Shown: one piece after another, positions 6,658 to 14,222 of the stretch
How the letters are laid out: each line of letters opens with the position of its first letter
How positions within the stretch are numbered: the first letter of the stretch is position 1
Source of the DNA: CAILAD01 sp964397085
GTDB lineage: Bacteria; Patescibacteriota; Saccharimonadia; CAILAD01; BJGX01
Assembly (NCBI GenBank): GCA_964397085.1
Contig: CAYNHH010000020.1
Location: 1 to 14,292, forward strand
Direction of reading: 5' to 3'
Length of the DNA: 14,292 nucleotides
Translations under genes and position numbers: made by a program
The notes under the pieces: generated by a model
Told to the model about the DNA's origin: nothing
Seen by the model: the letters and a program-made list of their open reading frames with translations, nothing else
The model's database searches: none

Positions 6658-8096
6658 TGGCCAAAATCTATACACCAACTATCGGTATAGAAATCCACAC
6701 TCAGCTCGCCACTAAGAGTAAGATGTTTTGTGCTTGTGATAATGACAGTAAGACGGCAGAGCCCAATATCAACGTTTGCCCGGTCTGCTTAGCATTACCT
6801 GGTGCCCTACCAGTGATAAATAAAGGTGCTGTCGAGCTGGCGATAAAACTCGGTTTTGGCCTCAACGCACGCATCGCTACCAATACAAGTTTTGATCGTA
6901 AGAACTATTTCTATCCAGACTCGCCCAAGGGTTATCAAATTACTCAGATGGATGAGCCAATTATACAGGCTGGCAGTGTGGAAATTTTAGTGAATGGAGA
7001 GTTTAAGAAAATTGGCGTACACCATGCACATTTAGAAGAAGATGCAGGTAAATCCTCACACCCAATCGGAAGTGATTACAGCTTAGTAGATTTTAATCGG
7101 GCCGGTACACCGCTAGTAGAGATTGTTAGTGATCCTGACATGCATACTCCAGAAGAAGCCAAGCGTTACTTGCAAGAGGTTTATGCTATTGCCACCACGC
7201 TTGGAGTAACCCATGGTGATATGGAGCATGGTAATTTCAAATTTGATCTAAATATTTCAGTGAGCGACACTGATGAGCTTGGCACTCGAACAGAGTTAAA
7301 AAACCTTAATTCATTCAGGAATGCTGAACGAGCATTGAAGTATGAAATTCAGCGACAAATTGAGGTGCTTGAAAGTGGAGAAGAGGTTATTCAGGAGACA
7401 CGCGGCTGGAATGATGCCAAGGCAGTCACAGTCAGCCAACGTGGCAAAGAACATGCACACGACTATCGATATTTTCCTGAACCAGATCTACCTCCATTGG
7501 TATTAAAATCAGACTTTATAGAATCGGTACAAGCTGAAGTGAAGGATGTCATTTTGCCAATAGCTATCCGTCATAGCTTACAAGAACTAGGCCTTAACTC
7601 TGATGAGCAAGACATACTTATTGGCCAAGTCAAAACTCGAGAAATATTCTTTGCAGCCAGCAAGCTGTTAGACAACAAACAACTTGAGAAAAAAGCGGTA
7701 AATTGGCTGGTGGGTGATTACCAAGCTTGGCTCACAGAAAATAGCGAAGCCAAATCAAAACTTACTGGAAAAGATCTTGCCGACCTAATCAAGCTTGTTG
7801 AATCAGGAGACATATCTTCAAAAACTGCCAAAGAAATATTCCCACTTGTATTAGCCGGTAGTAGCCCTCAAAAAGTCGTTGCTGAAAAGGGGTTAGTACA
7901 AATATCAGACGATACTGAATTAGAGAAAATAATTACAGGCTTCATTACCGACAATCCTCAAGCGGTAGCAGACTATAAATCAGGCAATGCCAAAGCCGCA
8001 GGATTTTTTGTAGGACAAGTGATGCAGGCTACTAAGGGTCAGGCAAATCCTGGTAAAGCCAATACGCTTGTGCTTAAATTATTAAATGAAGCATAA
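6657..8096 (+). CDS. gatB: Asp-tRNA(Asn)/Glu-tRNA(Gln) amidotransferase subunit B
   Basis: This 479-residue protein is the kinase/transamidase subunit, which phosphorylates the misacylated aminoacyl end and accepts ammonia from GatA. It has the GIEIHTQL start (10-17), four zinc-type cysteines (C25, C27, C41, C44), LPGALPVIN, FYPDSPKGYQITQ, HLEEDAGK (125-132), DFNRAGTPLVEIVSDPD, TELKNLNSFR and DYRYFPEPDLPP (269-280). The C-terminal part from about 330 is the helical and YqeY-like tRNA-binding tail. One usually strongly conserved block differs: DMEHGNFKFDLNIS (188-201), where most family members have ME-x-GS-x-RCDANIS. It starts one base inside the upstream TAA (TAATG), and a GGGAG at 6639-6643 is rather distant. 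It ends in tandem stops, TAATAA. Confidence 0.97.
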   Translation: MAKIYTPTIGIEIHTQLATKSKMFCACDNDSKTAEPNINVCPVCLALPGALPVINKGAVELAIKLGFGLNARIATNTSFDRKNYFYPDSPKGYQITQMDEPIIQAGSVEILVNGEFKKIGVHHAHLEEDAGKSSHPIGSDYSLVDFNRAGTPLVEIVSDPDMHTPEEAKRYLQEVYAIATTLGVTHGDMEHGNFKFDLNISVSDTDELGTRTELKNLNSFRNAERALKYEIQRQIEVLESGEEVIQETRGWNDAKAVTVSQRGKEHAHDYRYFPEPDLPPLVLKSDFIESVQAEVKDVILPIAIRHSLQELGLNSDEQDILIGQVKTREIFFAASKLLDNKQLEKKAVNWLVGDYQAWLTENSEAKSKLTGKDLADLIKLVESGDISSKTAKEIFPLVLAGSSPQKVVAEKGLVQISDDTELEKIITGFITDNPQAVADYKSGNAKAAGFFVGQVMQATKGQANPGKANTLVLKLLNEA

Positions 8097-8113
8097 TAAA
8101 TACAAGGATAATT

Positions 8114-8746
8114 TTGAATAATTTTCTACTCATCAATGTCGAAAAAGCATCCAGCCAACTTGTGAATGGCTTTTATACCTATGGCCCCAGACTGTTGAGA
8201 GCATTCTTGTTTTTGGTGCTTGGAATAATATTTGTCAGGTTATTTTCTGTTTTGCTTGAGCGATTTGTAGGAGTATTAAAACTATCATTTGGCTTTAGAG
8301 AAATACTACTAATCATTCTCAAAGGAGCTCTATGGGTATTGCTTGGCGTTGCAGTATTACAACTGTTAGGACTGTCTAATGTTGCAATAACTATCGGTGC
8401 ACTCGCAGCAGCGTTTTCTTTTGGTATCTCGCAGGGCGTAACTCCTACGGTAAAAGATTTGCTCTCTGGGCTTCAGCTCAGTAGTGACCATGACTTTCGT
8501 GTTGGAGACAAAGTAGTTGTAGGTAGCGAGAATATGAGAGCAGAGGGTTATATTGTAGAAATGGATACAAAAAAAACACGTATTCTAGACGCCAAGGGAG
8601 ATTTACATGTATTTCCCAATTCTCTCGTTGACCAAAATGAGTGGACATTACTTGAGCGAGACGAGATCGTACTTGAACATCTGGGTAGAAGTGATATTAT
8701 TAAGGTTATCAAGCACAAACTAAAGAAAGGGGTCGAACCAAAATGA
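8114..8746 (+). CDS. Short MscS-family mechanosensitive channel
   Basis: This 210-residue protein belongs to the MscS family, channels that release solutes on hypo-osmotic shock. It has three predicted membrane helices (about 26-48, 62-86 and 89-118). The third, pore-lining one is rich in G/A/S with the ISQGV...KDLLSGLQL pattern. A beta-domain follows with FRVGDKVVV, EGYIVEMDTKKTRI and HVFPNSLV. The chain ends soon after, so the alpha/beta C-terminal domain of classical MscS (about 100 residues) is missing. The start is TTG, with AAGGA (8104-8108) five bases upstream; no ATG occurs in frame before the pore region. It lies 17 nt after gatB and overlaps the next gene by 4 nt, so it may be read from the gat transcript. 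Confidence 0.88.
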   Translation: MNNFLLINVEKASSQLVNGFYTYGPRLLRAFLFLVLGIIFVRLFSVLLERFVGVLKLSFGFREILLIILKGALWVLLGVAVLQLLGLSNVAITIGALAAAFSFGISQGVTPTVKDLLSGLQLSSDHDFRVGDKVVVGSENMRAEGYIVEMDTKKTRILDAKGDLHVFPNSLVDQNEWTLLERDEIVLEHLGRSDIIKVIKHKLKKGVEPK

Positions 8747-9012
8747 CTGGACTCGAAATCGCATTAATAACTGTTATCTCAATCTCAACACTTATACTTA
8801 CTATCTATACAGTAATATTTTTGGTTGTTTTAGTGAAGGCTCTCAAGCAGGTTCGCTTAGCTGCAGAAAAAGTACAAGATAGCGCCGACTCAGCTGTAGA
8901 GCTTGTGGATGAAGTACGCCGTACCGTGGTAAACCCTGGTATCATTGCTATGATGATAGAAAAGTATCTCCATACACGTTCGCGATCAAAAAAATCCGGA
9001 GATGACAAATGA
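8743..9012 (+). CDS. Small membrane protein, DUF948-like
   Basis: This 89-residue protein has one N-terminal membrane helix (about 4-32), followed by an amphipathic helical stretch with VRLAAEKVQDSADSAVELVD that resembles the DUF948/general-stress type of small membrane proteins. It ends in a basic RSRSKKSG tail. The molecular function is unknown. AAAGGGG (8726-8732) lies ten bases upstream of the ATG. Both ends overlap neighbours by ATGA, placing it firmly between the MscS channel and the YtxH-like protein. The family call rests on topology and the helical pattern only. Confidence 0.7.
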   Translation: MTGLEIALITVISISTLILTIYTVIFLVVLVKALKQVRLAAEKVQDSADSAVELVDEVRRTVVNPGIIAMMIEKYLHTRSRSKKSGDDK

Positions 9013-9476
9013 GCAACGGCAAAGGATTTTTTAAGGGCGTAATTGTTGGCGGCATTATAGGTAGTGTAGCTGCATTGTTGTACGCACCTAAAAAAGGCGA
9101 AGAAATGCGTGCTGACCTTAAGTCTAAGTTGGATACAGCCAATACCGAGCTTACCCACAAGATGCAAGAAGCTAAGAAGTCTGGTAGTGCAGAGACGAAA
9201 GAGCTTATTGCAAAAGCCGAAAAGCTCAAAAAAGAACTTGAGAACAGAAGTGGTGAATTATCAAAAAGTACTAAGAAAGTTAGTAAAGTAGCATCTGATG
9301 AAGCCAAAGTATTGGCTCATCAAGCAGCAGAGCTAACGATTGATCTCGCAGCTTCGACTAAAAAAGTTGTCAAACAAGGCCAAAAAGAAGTGACCCGTAT
9401 GCAGAAAAAAGCTGCAACAGCTCGCGCCAAAAAAGATTATGTAGACCCTAGTAAGCCTCTTAGTGATAAGAAGTAG
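9009..9476 (+). CDS. YtxH-like protein with long basic helical tail
   Basis: This 155-residue protein begins with the YtxH pattern: a glycine-rich single membrane helix (about 8-25), then LLYAPKKGEEMRADLK. The rest is a lysine- and alanine-rich, probably coiled-coil or extended helical region with many charged heptad-like stretches, ending in a polar basic tail. YtxH proteins are associated with general stress in Firmicutes, but their activity is not defined. GGAG (8998-9001) lies seven bases before the ATG, and the gene overlaps its predecessor by 4 nt. The highly basic tail might bind nucleic acid or acidic surface polymers; this is speculation. Confidence 0.8.
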   Translation: MSNGKGFFKGVIVGGIIGSVAALLYAPKKGEEMRADLKSKLDTANTELTHKMQEAKKSGSAETKELIAKAEKLKKELENRSGELSKSTKKVSKVASDEAKVLAHQAAELTIDLAASTKKVVKQGQKEVTRMQKKAATARAKKDYVDPSKPLSDKK

Positions 9477-9493
9477 TTAGTCTGAGTATAGTT

Positions 9494-9757
9494 ATGGCTA
9501 GTCGTAAAGACAATCCAGTAGAAAATACTAAGCAAACTCTCGACGTTGTTGGCCTTGATGCAATAAATGAGCTCTTGCATAAGCCTAAAAAACTCTTTTG
9601 GTTAAATTTTCAGACCGGCTTTGTTCGTGGCCTTGCCGGTGTAATTGGTGCAGCAGTAGCTATCATTATTATAGGGCTGTTAGTAACTTATCTTGGCGGA
9701 TTACCATATATTGGGACATTGTTACAAAAAATTGGTGAAGCCGCACAAGTGAAGTAG
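9494..9757 (+). CDS. DUF5665-like small membrane protein
   Basis: This 87-residue protein has a soluble N-terminus with D-A-I-N-E-L, then KPKKLFWLNFQTGFVRGLAG leading into one or two hydrophobic segments (about 44-66, with a weaker one near 67-80) and a P-Y-I-G-T-L end. The K-x-x-x-L-F-W-L-N-F...G...R-G-L-x-G signature matches DUF5665 proteins as I remember them. Function is unknown. It begins 17 nt after the YtxH-like gene with no clear Shine-Dalgarno sequence, so it may depend on coupling. It is the last gene of the envelope cluster before the dnaE promoter. Confidence 0.75.
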   Translation: MASRKDNPVENTKQTLDVVGLDAINELLHKPKKLFWLNFQTGFVRGLAGVIGAAVAIIIIGLLVTYLGGLPYIGTLLQKIGEAAQVK

Positions 9758-9778
9758 ATGATCCTTTTCTTTTTACTA

Positions 9779-9787
9779 TGGTAAAAT
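9779..9787 (+). promoter_or_regulatory. Extended -10 promoter of dnaE
   Basis: TGGTAAAAT (9779-9787) has the same extended -10 layout as the gatC promoter, with one change from TATAAT. No convincing -35 box is seen. A start near 9794 would give a leader of about 16 nt that contains the Shine-Dalgarno sequence. Confidence 0.6.
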
Positions 9788-9796
9788 AAGTAGTAT

Positions 9797-9804
9797 AGAG
9801 AGGG
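9797..9804 (+). promoter_or_regulatory. Ribosome binding site that fixes the dnaE start
   Basis: AGAGAGGG lies five bases before the ATG at 9810. The alternative in-frame GTG at 9804 uses the last G of this element as its first base and would have no usable Shine-Dalgarno sequence. Confidence 0.75.
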
Positions 9805-9809
9805 TGAGT

Positions 9810-12800
9810 ATGGCAGAAGCAAAAACTGTTGAAAAAAACGAAATTATTGAAAAAGCACGAAGTCAAAAAGACTTCGTTGATTTTGTGCATCTGCATAATC
9901 ACACGCACTATAGTCTACTCGACGGCCTGCAAAAAGTTCCTGGCTTACTTGATCATATTCAAGAACTTGGCCAAGAAGCCTGCGCAATTACTGATCATGG
10001 GAGCCTGAGCGGCGCCATAGAGTTCTACAAAGCAGCCCGCGAGCGAGGAATAAAGCCGATTATTGGTATTGAGACCTACGTAGCGCCCCGCACACATCAA
10101 GACAAAAACAGTGCTGAAGACCGTACGCCGTTTCACCTTATCTTGCTCGCAAGTAATATGACTGGTTACAAAAATCTCATGAAGCTCAGTACCATTGCCA
10201 ACCTAGAAGGGTTCTATTACAAGCCTCGTATTGATCATGATCTTCTAGAAAAATATAATGAAGGCATCATCTGTCTCTCTGGTTGTGTAGGTGGTGAAGT
10301 AGGATCAAATATACTCAATGACAATTATGCCGAAGCCAAAAAAATTGCCGAGTGGTACAAGTCTGTCTTTGGTAAAGACCGGTATTTCTTAGAGATGCAG
10401 CCCCACGTTGAGTGGGAGCCACAAGTAAAGGTAAATGAAGCGCTAAAGAAAATGAGTAAAGAGCTCGATCTCGACTTAGTGGTGACTGGCGATGCTCACT
10501 ACTCTAAGCCAGAAGATCACTATCCACACGATATATTGCTCTGTGTACAGACGGGAAGTACCGTAGAAGACCCCAAGCGAATGAAGCTAGATCAAGATCT
10601 TAGTGTACATAGTGGTGCTGAAATTCTTGAGAAATTCAAAGACACACCAGAGGCGCTTGCCAATACCGTCAAGATAGCCAAGCGTTGTGAGCTTGAGATA
10701 GAGCTTGGTAAGATTTTGATACCTCGCTTTCCAGACCTACCAGAGGGAGAGACAGAGAAAAGCTATTTGCGAAAGCTCGTTTTTGCCGGTGCGGCAAATC
10801 GCTATACTGATTTGCCAAAGGAAGATCTGCCCGACATTACCGAAGCAAAAGCAAAAGCTAAGCTCAGTAAAGAAGTATTAGAACGCATTGATTTTGAGCT
10901 GGGAGTTATCGCCGACATGGGCTACGAGGGCTATATGCTCATTGTTGCAGATCTTATCAACTGGAGCAAAAATCAAGGTATCGTTTGTGGGCCCGGAAGA
11001 GGTAGTGCTGCAGGCAGCATTATTGCGTATGTGACCAATATTACCGAGCTTGATCCTCTCAAGTACGACTTGTTGTTTGAGCGATTCTTGAATCCAGACA
11101 GAATTAGTATGCCAGATATTGATATGGACTACGCCGATGACAGACGCGAAGAAGTGATAGCTTACGCTACAGAAAAATACGGACAAGAGCGCGTATCACA
11201 AATTATTACATTTGGTATTATGGCTGCGCGCAATGCCCTGCGAGACACCGGTAGAGTATTAGGTATTCCTTATGGCGAGGTTGATGCAATTGCCAAGCTC
11301 ATACCTGCTCCAGTACAGGGTCGACACATTTTGCTATCCAGGTCTATTGTAGATAGTCCAGAGCTCAAGCAAGAATACGATACCAATTCTCGAGCCAAAC
11401 AAATTATTGATATTGCTATTAAGCTAGAGGGTACTATACGTAATGCCGGTACACATGCTGCCGGTGTAGTGATCGCCCCAGAAAACCTAGTGGAGTATGT
11501 ACCGCTTACGCGTGCTAGCAAGGGCGGAATATCTACGCAGTATTCAATGAATCCAGTAGAAGAGCTGGGGCTGCTCAAGTTCGATTTTCTTGGGCTCTCC
11601 AACCTTACTGTGATTAAAAATACCCTACGTATTATGAAGAAAGTCTATAACGTTGAGCTTGATGTGACTGAAATACCTATTGATGATAAGAAGACTTTTG
11701 AGCTACTTAGTCATGGTGATACCACCGGAGTATTTCAGCTAGAATCAGCCGGTATGAAGCGCTACATTCGCGATCTCAAGCCCGATAGATTTGAAGATAT
11801 CATTGCAATGGTGGCACTCTATCGCCCCGGCCCCATGCAGTGGATAGAAGATTTTATCAATCGTAAGCACAATCCTGACTTGATCACCTATGGACACCCC
11901 AAGATGCAGGCCGCACTTGAGAACACATACGGCATTATTGTCTATCAAGAGCAAGTTATGCAAATCGCCAAAGACCTTAGTGGCTTCACTGGTGGCCAGG
12001 CTGATACGTTGCGTAAAGGTATTGGTAAGAAAATTCCAGAAGTTATAGCCAAGATGAAGCAAGAATTCGTTGAGGGGGCTATCAAAACCTCTAAAGTAGA
12101 TGAGAAGTTTATTAATGATCTCTGGAAGAGCATTGAAGACTTTGCTGCGTATTGTTTCAACAAAAGCCACGCAGCTTGCTATGCGCTCATATCGGTACAG
12201 ACGGCTTACCTCAAAGCTCACTATCCTGCAGCTTTTATGGCTGCCCTTATGACGAGTGATCATGAGAATATGGATCGTATTAGTATTGAGGTTGCTGAGT
12301 GTCGCAAGATGGATATTGAGCTTTTGCCTCCAGATGTCAATGAGTCATTCTCTGAGTTTGCAGTAGTGCCAGAGACAGGTAATATTCGCTTTGGTCTGGG
12401 TGCAGTCAAAAACGTTGGAGCTGGGCCAATCGACAAGATTCTTGAAGCACGTGCGGAAGGCGGTAAGTTTACAGGCCTAGAGGATTTTTGTACGCGGGTA
12501 GAGGCCAGTGTAGTAAATAAAAAAGTTATGGAGTCACTGATAAAGTGCGGGGCTTTTGATACTATTGGCGACAGAGATCTTTTGCTTAACAATGTCTTGG
12601 CCATTACGAGCTACGCCAGTAGAGTTCAAAAAAGCGCCTTGACCGGTCAAATAGATATATTTGGAAGTCTTGGCATGCAAGAAGAAGCGCCACCACTGGC
12701 GCTCGAGCCACCGCGCGACAAAATAGACCAACGCCAACACCTTATGTGGGAGAAAGAACTCCTAGGGTTATTTATTAGTAGTCATCCGCTCGATGACTTT

Positions 12801-13457
12801 CGTAATTATTTTGCTTCAAAAGCCCAAAGCATCAAGAAATACTCCAAGATGGATGATGGCAATCAAATTACTATTGGCGGCATCGTGACTGGTTTGCGGC
12901 AGATATATACACGCAATAATGACCCTATGGCGTTTGCACAAATAGAGACTCTCGATGGTGACGTAGAAGTAATTGTGTTTCCGCGCACGTTTGAAAAAGA
13001 CAAAAACATTTGGGCGCTCGATAATGTTTTAGAAATCACCGGCAAGATCAACGCCAAAGACCGCGAAGGGAAGCTGGTAGATGAGCTCAAAGTAATGGCC
13101 GACAAAGCCAAGCTTATCAATCACGAGACGGCAAGGCACTTTCCGCCGCCATCACAAACCATTATGGGCGCAGCACATGTAGACGCTAACGAAATGTTTC
13201 CTAGCGCCCAAGATATAGCCAGTATTATTGTGAGCTTGCAATCTACCTCAGACAGTCAAAAGTTACTTGGTATCAAAAAGCTTCTTGAGGTGCACCGCGG
13301 AGATATCCCGCTGATGTTACATTTTAGTGAATCTGGTCAAAAGCTAAAGTTACCCAATGGTGTAGACGGGAGTAGTATATTCTTATCGGGCTTGAGTGAG
13401 ATAGTTGGCGAAAAAAATATGACAATTAAAAAAGCCGAAGCAACAGCTTCGACATAA
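9810..13457 (+). CDS. dnaE: DNA polymerase III subunit alpha (DnaE), with intact-looking PHP domain
   Basis: This 1215-residue protein is the replicative polymerase. An N-terminal PHP domain (about 25-290) is followed by the polymerase core with GPGRGSAAGS and the catalytic aspartates D438 and D440 in PDIDMDY and D592 in KFDFLGL. Then come ALYRPGPM, YQEQVM and NKSHAACYA finger motifs, tandem helix-hairpin-helix (about 830-920), an OB-fold (about 1015-1100) with ITIGGIVTG, and a C-terminal domain of the kind that contacts tau. By alignment with the Thermus-type enzyme, all nine PHP metal ligands appear present: H29, H31, D38, H63, E88, H109, C159, D228 and H230. That suggests built-in 3'-5' proofreading. 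The ATG at 9810 is chosen over a GTG six bases upstream because of the ribosome binding site. Length and order are normal for DnaE1. Confidence 0.97.
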   Translation: MAEAKTVEKNEIIEKARSQKDFVDFVHLHNHTHYSLLDGLQKVPGLLDHIQELGQEACAITDHGSLSGAIEFYKAARERGIKPIIGIETYVAPRTHQDKNSAEDRTPFHLILLASNMTGYKNLMKLSTIANLEGFYYKPRIDHDLLEKYNEGIICLSGCVGGEVGSNILNDNYAEAKKIAEWYKSVFGKDRYFLEMQPHVEWEPQVKVNEALKKMSKELDLDLVVTGDAHYSKPEDHYPHDILLCVQTGSTVEDPKRMKLDQDLSVHSGAEILEKFKDTPEALANTVKIAKRCELEIELGKILIPRFPDLPEGETEKSYLRKLVFAGAANRYTDLPKEDLPDITEAKAKAKLSKEVLERIDFELGVIADMGYEGYMLIVADLINWSKNQGIVCGPGRGSAAGSIIAYVTNITELDPLKYDLLFERFLNPDRISMPDIDMDYADDRREEVIAYATEKYGQERVSQIITFGIMAARNALRDTGRVLGIPYGEVDAIAKLIPAPVQGRHILLSRSIVDSPELKQEYDTNSRAKQIIDIAIKLEGTIRNAGTHAAGVVIAPENLVEYVPLTRASKGGISTQYSMNPVEELGLLKFDFLGLSNLTVIKNTLRIMKKVYNVELDVTEIPIDDKKTFELLSHGDTTGVFQLESAGMKRYIRDLKPDRFEDIIAMVALYRPGPMQWIEDFINRKHNPDLITYGHPKMQAALENTYGIIVYQEQVMQIAKDLSGFTGGQADTLRKGIGKKIPEVIAKMKQEFVEGAIKTSKVDEKFINDLWKSIEDFAAYCFNKSHAACYALISVQTAYLKAHYPAAFMAALMTSDHENMDRISIEVAECRKMDIELLPPDVNESFSEFAVVPETGNIRFGLGAVKNVGAGPIDKILEARAEGGKFTGLEDFCTRVEASVVNKKVMESLIKCGAFDTIGDRDLLLNNVLAITSYASRVQKSALTGQIDIFGSLGMQEEAPPLALEPPRDKIDQRQHLMWEKELLGLFISSHPLDDFRNYFASKAQSIKKYSKMDDGNQITIGGIVTGLRQIYTRNNDPMAFAQIETLDGDVEVIVFPRTFEKDKNIWALDNVLEITGKINAKDREGKLVDELKVMADKAKLINHETARHFPPPSQTIMGAAHVDANEMFPSAQDIASIIVSLQSTSDSQKLLGIKKLLEVHRGDIPLMLHFSESGQKLKLPNGVDGSSIFLSGLSEIVGEKNMTIKKAEATAST

Positions 13458-13478
13458 TCTCATGTCTTAGTAGGGGGG

Positions 13479-13508
13479 GCTACAGGGGGCCCGAAGACCC
13501 CCTGTAGC
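13479..13508. terminator. Convergent hairpin between dnaE and the minus-strand pair
   Basis: GCTACAGGGGG (13479-13489) is perfectly complementary to CCCCCTGTAGC (13498-13508) across an 8-nt loop. It lies 21 nt after the dnaE stop and 17 nt after the opposing gene's stop, the right place for a two-way terminator. Neither side has a T tract. A run of seven G precedes it, and GTAG-GGGGG-CTAC offers a competing small hairpin. Confidence 0.65.
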
Positions 13509-13525
13509 AACAATTGATGGGTTGG

Positions 13526-13777
13526 CTAGGAAGAGAAGTGATTCTCCGGCCGGAGACCCAAGTTCTTACGCAGACCAGCTTCTTGCTCTTCAAGCTGGTC
13601 AAGCTCGCTATCGAGCCTTTCCATCTCCTCAATGGTGCGCTCGCGAAGTGGGCCTTCTGCAGCCATCAGCTTGGCATCAAGCCTGTCATAGAGGTACTTG
13701 TTATCAGCAATGCGCTCTTGCAGTCGTTGCAGTGCGCGCTGCTGGCGCTCGCGTTGACCTTTCTTGTGCGAGGCCAT
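13526..13777 (-). CDS. Small charged coiled-coil protein, function unknown
   Basis: This 83-residue protein has no membrane segment or cysteine. It starts with a lysine/arginine/glutamine-rich stretch (KKGQRERQQR), then runs as one long amphipathic, heptad-like helix (about 10-72) rich in leucine, glutamate and arginine, with a short tail. It is probably a coiled coil. I do not recognise a family. The minus strand is favoured because AGGGAGA lies about seven bases before the ATG and the gene starts one base after the upstream TGA, indicating coupling to the 147-residue gene. GC content looks higher than in the genes to the left. Overlapping plus-strand frames lack comparable start signals. 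Confidence 0.65.
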   Translation of the reverse strand: MASHKKGQRERQQRALQRLQERIADNKYLYDRLDAKLMAAEGPLRERTIEEMERLDSELDQLEEQEAGLRKNLGLRPENHFSS

Positions 13778-13778
13778 T

Positions 13779-14222
13779 TCAGAGTCTCCCTAGAAGCTGT
13801 TCTTTGTGCATCGAGGGTACTGGCCCAAAATTGCGAAGACTTGCCCATGCTGGGTCGTCAAACGAGTCAACGAAGAACAGACCCTCGACGGTAATTACTA
13901 CCGAAGCATTGTTGATGACATACTTACTGCCTGGCTTTGCTATCTCCACCTGGGTGGCATCTGACCATGTAAGGCCATCTTGATCACGACGCCAGAAAGT
14001 CTCGGCGTTGTACAGAATCAAGAAAACATTTTCATCCTTACAATCAGACATGATGCGTATCACATCTTCTTCGTCAAGGTCACCCCAGCCAAGCATTTCA
14101 CCAGCCAAGTTGTACCAGCCACAACGGCTGACGACCGGGTGACTACGTTCTTGTCCGCTTCGTAGGCCCAGAGCCAGTGCTTGAGGTGTAGCAGACTCAA
14201 AGAGTACTCTTGTAGGTTGCAT
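13779..14222 (-). CDS. Unrecognised 147-residue soluble protein
   Basis: No signal peptide or membrane helix is evident, so the product is probably cytoplasmic. Tryptophan and aromatic residues are frequent: CGWYNLAGEMLGWGDLDEED in the first third, ETFWRRD and LTWSD in the middle, then a hydrophobic beta-like stretch with VVITVEGLFFVDSF and a PAWASLRNFGPVPS segment. Two cysteines (in SRCGW and SDCKD) are not arranged as a metal site. I recognise no catalytic motif and assign no function. The ATG at 14222 is preferred over a start at 14267 because GAAAGGGG lies six bases upstream and the extra 15 residues would be basic and cysteine-rich without family-like character. It is coupled to the downstream coiled-coil gene. 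Confidence 0.65.
   Translation of the reverse strand: MQPTRVLFESATPQALALGLRSGQERSHPVVSRCGWYNLAGEMLGWGDLDEEDVIRIMSDCKDENVFLILYNAETFWRRDQDGLTWSDATQVEIAKPGSKYVINNASVVITVEGLFFVDSFDDPAWASLRNFGPVPSMHKEQLLGRL

Noticed and set aside
8569..8576. Run of eight A in the MscS gene as a possible programmed frameshift
   Set aside because: The zero frame continues through conserved MscS beta-domain residues, and no useful alternative frame or stimulating structure is evident.
9487..9492. TATAGT as a -10 for the DUF5665-like gene
   Set aside because: The resulting transcript would begin inside the coding region.
11745..12263. 172-codon open frame on the minus strand
   Set aside because: Lies wholly antisense to conserved dnaE motifs; no recognisable protein.
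13471..13489. G-quadruplex
   Set aside because: Only two long G runs are present on the strand; the hairpin explains them better.
13514..13983. Overlapping plus-strand open frames near the right end
   Set aside because: They oppose a pair of minus-strand genes that have good ribosome binding sites and coupled ends.
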